From Anoxynatronum buryatiense (GTDB taxonomy: Bacteria; Bacillota; Clostridia; Peptostreptococcales; Tindalliaceae), in contig NZ_FXUF01000012.1 in assembly GCF_900182905.1 (NCBI RefSeq), positions 1 through 64,000 of the forward strand: a stretch of DNA of 64,000 nt, written 5' to 3'. A program made the position numbers and the translations under genes. Under the pieces are notes generated by a model. It saw nothing but the letters and a program-made list of their open reading frames with translations. It did no database searches and was not told where the DNA came from. Each line of letters opens with the position of its first letter. Position 1 is the stretch's first letter. This document shows, piece after piece, positions 58,769 through 64,000 of the stretch.

Positions 58769-60814
58769 TTACTCCGGCAATACCGAAGGTGACTCCTGGG
58801 CCACCACCCATTCCTGAATCACCTGATGCAGTTTCTCCATATCAATGGGCTTTGACAGATAGTCGTTCATTCCCACTGCCAGACACCGCTCTTTATCCTG
58901 CTTTAGTGCGTGGGCACTGATGCCGATGATGGGAGTGCGTTCTCCAAACTTCTTCTCGAAGGAGCGAATCACGGAGGTCACTTCAATACCGCTGATGGTG
59001 GGCAGTTGCACATCCATGAGCACCAGATCGTAGGCGGTGGTTCCGAACATGCGAATGGCTTCGAAGCCATCCTGGGCCAAATCCACCTGGGCCCCCAGCT
59101 TGCGGCAGATTTTGCGAAGAAGAATCTGGCTGATTTCGTCATCTTCCACAGCCAGAATGCGAATGCTTTCTTTCACATGGGAGAACATCCTTTGCTTCTG
59201 ACTGGCTGCTTCTCCATTTCCTGCATGAAGTTCGTGGACACGCAGTGGAACCTCAAAATAGAAGCGGCTTCCTTCTCCCGGCGCACTGGAGAGAGACACG
59301 GTGCCGCCCATGAGCTCCACCAGCTTCTGGACAATGGCCAGTCCCAGGCCGGTTCCCTGATAGGACTTGGAATAGGAGTCATCCAACTGGGTGAACCGTC
59401 GAAAAAGCTTCTGCTGGTCTTCAGAAGCAATACCAATCCCTGTATCAGCCACGGCGAATCGATAAATGCCAAAAGGATTTTCATACCGAACCAGGTCTGC
59501 CTCCAGGGTTACTTTTCCCGTTTCAGTGAACTTGAAAGCGTTACTCAACAGATGATAAAGTACCCGGGCCAGCTTGCTCCTGTCGCCCACCACCTTCACC
59601 CGGCAGGCCTCCGGCGCTTCAAGAGCAAATGGCAGGTTTCGGCTTTCCCCCAACACCCGAAAAGGTTCCATTACTTCTTCCAGGGTTTGGATCAGTTCAA
59701 AGACCTCTTCCCGCAGTTCGATGCGCTGCGACTCAATACGGGCCACATCCAGCAGGTTGTTCATTGTTTCCACCATGCGCCCTGCCGACTCTGTGAGAAT
59801 GTGTACCAATTCCAGCTGTTCCTGGGAGAGGGGAGTGCTTTCCAGCAGCATGGCGGCACCATAAATGCCATTCATCGGTGTGCGAATTTCGTGGCTCATA
59901 TTGGAGAGAAACTGACTTTTCACCTGGCTGGCTGCCTCTGCCCGCTCTTTGGCTTCCCGCAGTTCCAGCTCTTCTTTCTTTCGCTGGGTGATATCGGTAT
60001 AAATCGCCTGGTACCCCACAATCGCATCATCCACAATCACCGGGCCGCCTCTGACAATCACCGGCACCCGGCTGCCATCCTTGTGAACACGCACTGACTC
60101 CATCTCCACAAATTCATTCGATTGTGTCCGGCAGGAGACGAGTGCCGCCTCCTTCAGTAAATCTTCATCTGTAATGAGCGGGTCCAGCGACAACCCCACA
60201 CATTCTGCCTCGGTATAGCCGAAAAGACGGGTGAACTGCTGATTGATTCTCACTATTTCGTGGCGGGTGTTCAGATGGGCCAGGGCTTCGGGAGAATACC
60301 TGAACAAAGACTCCAACACACTTTTCTGGTATCGCAGTGATATCTCTGCCTTCTTGCGCCGGGTAATATCCTGATGGGTGCCCACCATACGGGTTGGTTG
60401 ACCATGTTCGTCCCATTCCACTGTTTTCCCCCGGGAAAGAATCCATTTTTCCTGCCCATCCTTGGTTCTCATGCGAAAAACCGAATGATAATGTGCCAAC
60501 TCACCTGTGATGTATAGTTCTCTGATTTTTTCCATCCGTTTCAAGTCTTCAGGGTGAACGTGTGTCAGAAAAAAATCGTAGGTATGACGAACTTCGTCGG
60601 CTGAGAAGCCAAGCATCTGAGCCCAGCTCTCAGAAATAATATTTTCACCCGTCACCAGGTTCCAGTCCCAAATGCCCTCCTGCGCCGCCTCCAATGCCAT
60701 TTTGGCCCGAAGCAGTGCATTCTGTGAAAAAGCGTGGTCACGCTGGGCTCTGCGGGAATAGCGACTACCCTTTGAATGAAAATACCGGTGCGTTATCCCT
60801 GGCATCAAGATCAC
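58769..60814 (-). CDS. Hybrid sensor histidine kinase (PAS-PAS-HK-REC)
   Basis: About 681 residues, no membrane helix. PAS domain one (about 35-155; GIWDWNLVTGENII, VHPEDLKRM) and PAS domain two (about 165-280; QSNEFVEMESVRVHKDGSRVP). Then HisKA with SHEIRTPMNGIYG, HATPase with HLLSNAFKFTETGK, DTGIGIAS and [11 protein letters not shown]-terminal receiver (about 550-670) has acceptor Asp in LVLMDVQLPTISG and Lys in YLSKPIDMEKL. GTG at 60814 or ATG at 60805. No separate partner regulator adjoins it. Confidence 0.92.
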   Translation of the reverse strand: MILMPGITHRYFHSKGSRYSRRAQRDHAFSQNALLRAKMALEAAQEGIWDWNLVTGENIISESWAQMLGFSADEVRHTYDFFLTHVHPEDLKRMEKIRELYITGELAHYHSVFRMRTKDGQEKWILSRGKTVEWDEHGQPTRMVGTHQDITRRKKAEISLRYQKSVLESLFRYSPEALAHLNTRHEIVRINQQFTRLFGYTEAECVGLSLDPLITDEDLLKEAALVSCRTQSNEFVEMESVRVHKDGSRVPVIVRGGPVIVDDAIVGYQAIYTDITQRKKEELELREAKERAEAASQVKSQFLSNMSHEIRTPMNGIYGAAMLLESTPLSQEQLELVHILTESAGRMVETMNNLLDVARIESQRIELREEVFELIQTLEEVMEPFRVLGESRNLPFALEAPEACRVKVVGDRSKLARVLYHLLSNAFKFTETGKVTLEADLVRYENPFGIYRFAVADTGIGIASEDQQKLFRRFTQLDDSYSKSYQGTGLGLAIVQKLVELMGGTVSLSSAPGEGSRFYFEVPLRVHELHAGNGEAASQKQRMFSHVKESIRILAVEDDEISQILLRKICRKLGAQVDLAQDGFEAIRMFGTTAYDLVLMDVQLPTISGIEVTSVIRSFEKKFGERTPIIGISAHALKQDKERCLAVGMNDYLSKPIDMEKLHQVIQEWVVAQESPSVLPE

Positions 60815-60889
60815 CCCATCCTTTGCGGTCTCGTTTCAATCATAGGGTGAATACCCCATCTGGAACGTTCGCTAACATATAAAATCAAA

Positions 60890-60927
60890 AGAAAAGTACC
60901 CGCTCCCACAAGAGAAACGGGTACTTA
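60890..60927 (-). terminator. Terminator after the DegU-like gene
   Basis: On the minus strand AAGTACCCG pairs with CGGGTACTT around 13 nt, followed by TTCTTTTG. It closes the transcript that runs from the HAMP protein through DegS to DegU. Confidence 0.8.
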
Positions 60928-61006
60928 TTACCGGCCAAACTCACCCGGTGATGATATGTGGTCACTTGACATCATTTCTGATACAGTATGAGTGCTGTCA
61001 AACGGT

Positions 61007-61675
61007 TCATGCCAGATGAATCCAGTTGTTTTTCAGACCGTGGAGCACTGCCTGGGTGCGGTCGGTGACGCCGCATTTCTGAAAGATGCTGGTTAAATGA
61101 TTCTTAACGGTTTTTTCGCTGATAAACAGTTTCTGGGCAATATCCCGGTTGCTCAGCCCCAGGGCCAGTTCCTGGAGAATTTCCAGCTCCCGCACTGTCA
61201 ACCGGTCGGGGTCTGGTTCCTGAACAGCGCTGGAGAGTCGGTTCAGTTCTTTCAGCACTTTTCCCATGAGCACCTGGGGAATATAGGATTCTCCCCGGAA
61301 TACCTGATGAATGGCATTCACCAGTTCATCGGGCCGCACATCTTTCAGCACATAGCCTGAAACCCCCGACCTGATCAGCTCCACCAGATATTCCTCCTGA
61401 TCATGAATGGTCAGGGCAATGATGGGCAGTTGGGGGTGATGGGCCCGGATTTTTTTCACGGCAGTGATGCCGTCCACCCGGGGCATATTGATATCCATGA
61501 GAATGACGTCCAAATCCAGGGTGAGGGCTTTGTCAATGGCTTCCTGTCCATCCTCGGCTTCTGCAATAACGTGAATGGTGGGTTCCAGGGATAATACCTT
61601 CATCAAACCCTGGCGAATCAGCGCATGGTCATCGGCGATCATGACTCGAATGACCGGTTCTTCGACTTCTTTCAT
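61007..61675 (-). CDS. degU: NarL/DegU-family response regulator
   Basis: 222 residues. Receiver (about 1-125): IRVMIADDHALIRQGL, acceptor Asp in VILMDINMPRVDG, Lys in GYVLKDVRPDEL. LuxR-type HTH (about 155-220): LTVRELEILQELALGLSNRDIAQKLFISEKTVKNHL. ATG at 61675 follows AGGTGGTG. The kinase upstream carries a DegS sensor domain, so this is the DegU partner. In B. subtilis DegU controls exoenzymes and motility; targets here are unknown. Confidence 0.92.
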   Translation of the reverse strand: MKEVEEPVIRVMIADDHALIRQGLMKVLSLEPTIHVIAEAEDGQEAIDKALTLDLDVILMDINMPRVDGITAVKKIRAHHPQLPIIALTIHDQEEYLVELIRSGVSGYVLKDVRPDELVNAIHQVFRGESYIPQVLMGKVLKELNRLSSAVQEPDPDRLTVRELEILQELALGLSNRDIAQKLFISEKTVKNHLTSIFQKCGVTDRTQAVLHGLKNNWIHLA

Positions 61676-61779
61676 GCTGTTCACCACCTTACTTCCTTCT
61701 TCAATTGTCTTCTTCAATCATTTACTTCAATGATCTTCTTGTTTAGTTACTTTGTTTTCTTCTTTGTTTTTCTTCTTGA

Positions 61780-62931
61780 CTATTTGCTTTGCTTTTCTTC
61801 CTCAAGAGGAATGGATACCAGCACCTGGGTGCCTTTACCCGGTGCAGACCGGACATCAAACTTGCCCTTCAGCAAATGTACCCGTTCGCCCATGCCGGTG
61901 AGACCAAAGCTGACCCCCTGCTTTTCCTGGCGCACCTTTGCCATATCAAAGCCACGGCCGTTATCCCGCACCATGAGATTGATGCGGTCTTTATGGTACT
62001 CGATGGTGATCACCACCTCCGGCGCTCCTGAGTGTTTACGGGCATTGGTGAGGGATTCCTGAATGATGCGGAAGAGGGCAATTTCCAGGGAATTATCCAC
62101 CCGTTGCTCCCGCCCCATCACATTTAGTTCCACATGAATCTTGTAATCTTCCATGTACTGTTCTGTATACCGTTTCACGGCGGCCAGCAACCCCAGGTCG
62201 TCCAAAGACATGGGGCGCAGGTCAAAGATGATTTTTCGCACATCCTCCAGACTGCCCCGCACCAGCCACATGAGATCCTGAAGCTCATCCCGCACCTGGT
62301 CCGGGTTCACATCCATCAGCTTCAGGCAAAACTCTGCCCGCATCACAATGTTGGCAAAGCTTTGGGCCGGCCCGTCATGAATGTCACGGGCCACCCGGCG
62401 GCGTTCTTCCTCCTGGGCTTTGATGATGGACAGCCCCACGTTGTTGGTATGCTGCACTTCTCCCAGTTGGTTGAAGTATCCAGTCAAATCGTGGGTGAGG
62501 AGCTTCAGGGCCATGCTGATGCTGCTGATGAGGTCTTCTGATCGTTTTTTGGCATTTTCCAAGGTGCGCAGGTTCTGCGCCAGATGGTCCCGCTGGAGCC
62601 GCAGAATTTTTTCAGTCTCCCTTTTCTGCATCAGCTCCATCATTTTTTCATGGGCGGCATCATAGGTTTCCTTGATGGCTTCCTTGCTGTACCGGTTAAA
62701 ATCCCGGTTCACCACCATCAGCTGGTTTCGCAGTTTGCGTGACTCATCCTCCAGACGATCCACTTCGCCAATCACCCGGTCAATGCGAATCTTGATGTCC
62801 AACAGCTGCCGCAGGCACCGGTCATACTCATTGCGCACGTCTGTTTCCAGCCGAAAAAGATCTTCCTTGCCCCGCTCCACGGCCTCGATGGTGTTGGCGA
62901 TGACATTTTCAAGTTTCTTCATATCGAACAC
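61780..62931 (-). CDS. degS: DegS-like cytosolic sensor histidine kinase
   Basis: 383 residues. The N-terminal DegS sensor domain (about 1-175) is coiled coil, with NVIANTIEAVERGKEDLFRLE and DRVIGEVDRLEDESRKLRNQL, and has no membrane helix. Then HisKA_3 with EERRRVARDIHDGPAQSFANIVM (phospho-His in RDIHDGPAQ, about 193) and HATPase with QESLTNARKHSGAPE and FGLTGMGERV. The GTG at 62931 with GGAGG upstream is a better start than the ATG at 62952. It lies between the HAMP protein gene and degU in one operon. Confidence 0.9.
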   Translation of the reverse strand: MFDMKKLENVIANTIEAVERGKEDLFRLETDVRNEYDRCLRQLLDIKIRIDRVIGEVDRLEDESRKLRNQLMVVNRDFNRYSKEAIKETYDAAHEKMMELMQKRETEKILRLQRDHLAQNLRTLENAKKRSEDLISSISMALKLLTHDLTGYFNQLGEVQHTNNVGLSIIKAQEEERRRVARDIHDGPAQSFANIVMRAEFCLKLMDVNPDQVRDELQDLMWLVRGSLEDVRKIIFDLRPMSLDDLGLLAAVKRYTEQYMEDYKIHVELNVMGREQRVDNSLEIALFRIIQESLTNARKHSGAPEVVITIEYHKDRINLMVRDNGRGFDMAKVRQEKQGVSFGLTGMGERVHLLKGKFDVRSAPGKGTQVLVSIPLEEEKQSK

Positions 62932-62979
62932 GGGAATCGCCTCCGGCATCATGCATTCAGGTTGGCTGGGCTCCCTGCC

Positions 62980-63951
62980 TTACGAACGTTCGTCTTTCAC
63001 CTGGAACTGATTCAGGAAAGTTTGCAGTTTCTGGGATACCCGGGTCAGCCGCTTGCCGCTGGAAAGAATTTCCCGCAACCACTCCTGCTGCTTGTCAGCA
63101 CTCCAGGAATCGTCTGCTGAAGCCATGGTTTCTGAACGGTTGACAATGAGTTTGGAGGCATAGTCCATTTCTTCCACCGTTTGATAGATGGAGCGAAAAA
63201 GCACACCCAACTGGCGATTCATCAGATTAAACCCTTCTGCCAAGTGCCCCAGTTCATCGGCTGCCGCCGGTTCCAGCTCTCCCGAGAAGTCTCCCACCGC
63301 TGCCTGTTCAGTGGCAGTCAGCAGCTGCTTCACTGGTTTTCCCACAGATTTCACAATGATGATTCGAATGAGCACCAGGCTCACCAATACCACACCCACA
63401 AAAATTTTCACCCACTGGAGAGCACTTTCCATGAGAAACTGCTGGGCAGGCAACAGGTCAGTGGTGAAGTGAAGGTAGGCATCCGTTTGACCCAAAACAT
63501 TCGCCAGGGGAACCACAAAGAGCAGTACCGGCCGGTCACCGGTTTCGCTGGTGGTTTGCTGTACCTGCAAAACACCCTGTTCCATGGCGGCACTCAGCGC
63601 TCTTGATTGCATGTGATTGCCCAGGCGTTCCTGCTGGTCATGGGCCATAATTTCCCCTTTTATATTAGTTACGTAAACCTGGGTGATTTTGGGGTCCTCT
63701 TTCATGAGAGAAATGACTGACAACATGGGTTCGGTGTCACTTCCTGTCATGGCATTTTCCATGATTTCGCCTGCAAACATGGCAATGGACTTCCCTTGCC
63801 GTGTTTCCTGTTGGATTAATACCCTTTGGTTCATAAAATATGTCATGGTTCCCATCCCCAGCATTAAAAATGTGATGAGCAGGGTGATGGTCATGCTTAC
63901 TTTAAAAGTGAGCGAAAAGCCTTTTCGTTTTTTGGCAGTCATGCGTTTCAT
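62980..63951 (-). CDS. Membrane sensor with HAMP domain but no kinase
   Basis: 323 residues. Two membrane helices (about 18-38 and 178-200) enclose an extracytoplasmic domain of about 140 residues, possibly Cache/PAS-like (QVYVTNIKGEIMAHDQ, LQVQQTTSETGDRPVLLFVVPLAN). A HAMP domain follows (about 200-255, KPVKQLLTATEQAAVGDFSGEL, ADELGHLAEGFNLMNRQL), then a helical tail. There is no HisKA, HATPase, GGDEF or MCP output. It looks like the missing transmembrane sensor for the soluble DegS encoded next, 48 bp downstream. ATG at 63951. Confidence 0.85.
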   Translation of the reverse strand: MKRMTAKKRKGFSLTFKVSMTITLLITFLMLGMGTMTYFMNQRVLIQQETRQGKSIAMFAGEIMENAMTGSDTEPMLSVISLMKEDPKITQVYVTNIKGEIMAHDQQERLGNHMQSRALSAAMEQGVLQVQQTTSETGDRPVLLFVVPLANVLGQTDAYLHFTTDLLPAQQFLMESALQWVKIFVGVVLVSLVLIRIIIVKSVGKPVKQLLTATEQAAVGDFSGELEPAAADELGHLAEGFNLMNRQLGVLFRSIYQTVEEMDYASKLIVNRSETMASADDSWSADKQQEWLREILSSGKRLTRVSQKLQTFLNQFQVKDERS

Positions 63952-64000
63952 CAGATTCCCTCTTTTCTTTGGTTAAGATCAATGACATCACCCGGCTGAA

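Overview
This 64 kb window is ordinary bacterial chromosome at roughly 50% G+C. It most likely comes from an anaerobic, selenium-using member of the Clostridia. The evidence is a T-box leader, strong GGAGG ribosome binding sites with frequent TTG/GTG starts, a DegS/DegU pair, GatCAB with an archaeal-type AspRS, and two genes that read through an in-frame UGA as selenocysteine. The genus cannot be fixed from sequence alone.

Layout. (1) 113-12082: a complete type I-C CRISPR-Cas locus, all on the minus strand: cas3-cas5c-cas8c-cas7-cas4-cas1-cas2, a leader of about 170 bp, then 56 repeats and 55 spacers. (2) 12193-17288: a T-box-controlled aspS-gatCAB operon, for Asn-tRNA(Asn) formation through Asp-tRNA(Asn). 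(3) 17353-20862: membrane-anchored trypsin-like protease, S-adenosylhomocysteinase, HD-GYP phosphodiesterase. (4) 21098-26032: livJHMGF branched-chain amino acid ABC transporter. (5) 26046-36929: signalling and housekeeping: a PAS histidine kinase, HAD phosphatase, GGDEF cyclase, PhoH-type ATPase, a response regulator/histidine kinase pair, a metallo-beta-lactamase-fold hydrolase, a nitroreductase-like protein and a lone receiver protein. (6) 36964-49786: envelope and stress genes: VanW-like protein, PRC-barrel protein with an acidic-repeat membrane protein, Hsp20, NfeD/flotillin, nucleotidase, YihY, a LysR regulator of the selenium-associated kind, a ThiF/HesA enzyme, ApbE and a two-repeat lipoprotein. 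(7) 50141-57879: MotA/MotB, SpeD, a RibD-like reductase, a small UGA-Cys selenoprotein, YgiQ, and a universal-stress-protein/selenocysteine-MsrA operon. (8) 57994-63951: TetR regulator, hybrid histidine kinase, and a DegU/DegS pair preceded by a separate membrane HAMP protein.

The most interesting content is the selenium theme. MsrA (56228-57007) is a predicted lipoprotein with Sec in place of the catalytic Cys. A 93-residue protein (53924-54205) carries a UGA-Cys pair. Both UGA codons are followed by a hairpin fitting a bacterial SECIS, and a LysR regulator resembling the selenium-metabolism family lies nearby. Simple ORF calling breaks both genes. Other items worth a second look are two CRISPR spacers that differ only at synonymous positions of one presumed target gene, a duplicated FMN_bind-like lipoprotein beside ApbE with an altered flavin-acceptor motif, and a DegS kinase whose membrane sensor appears to be a separate polypeptide.
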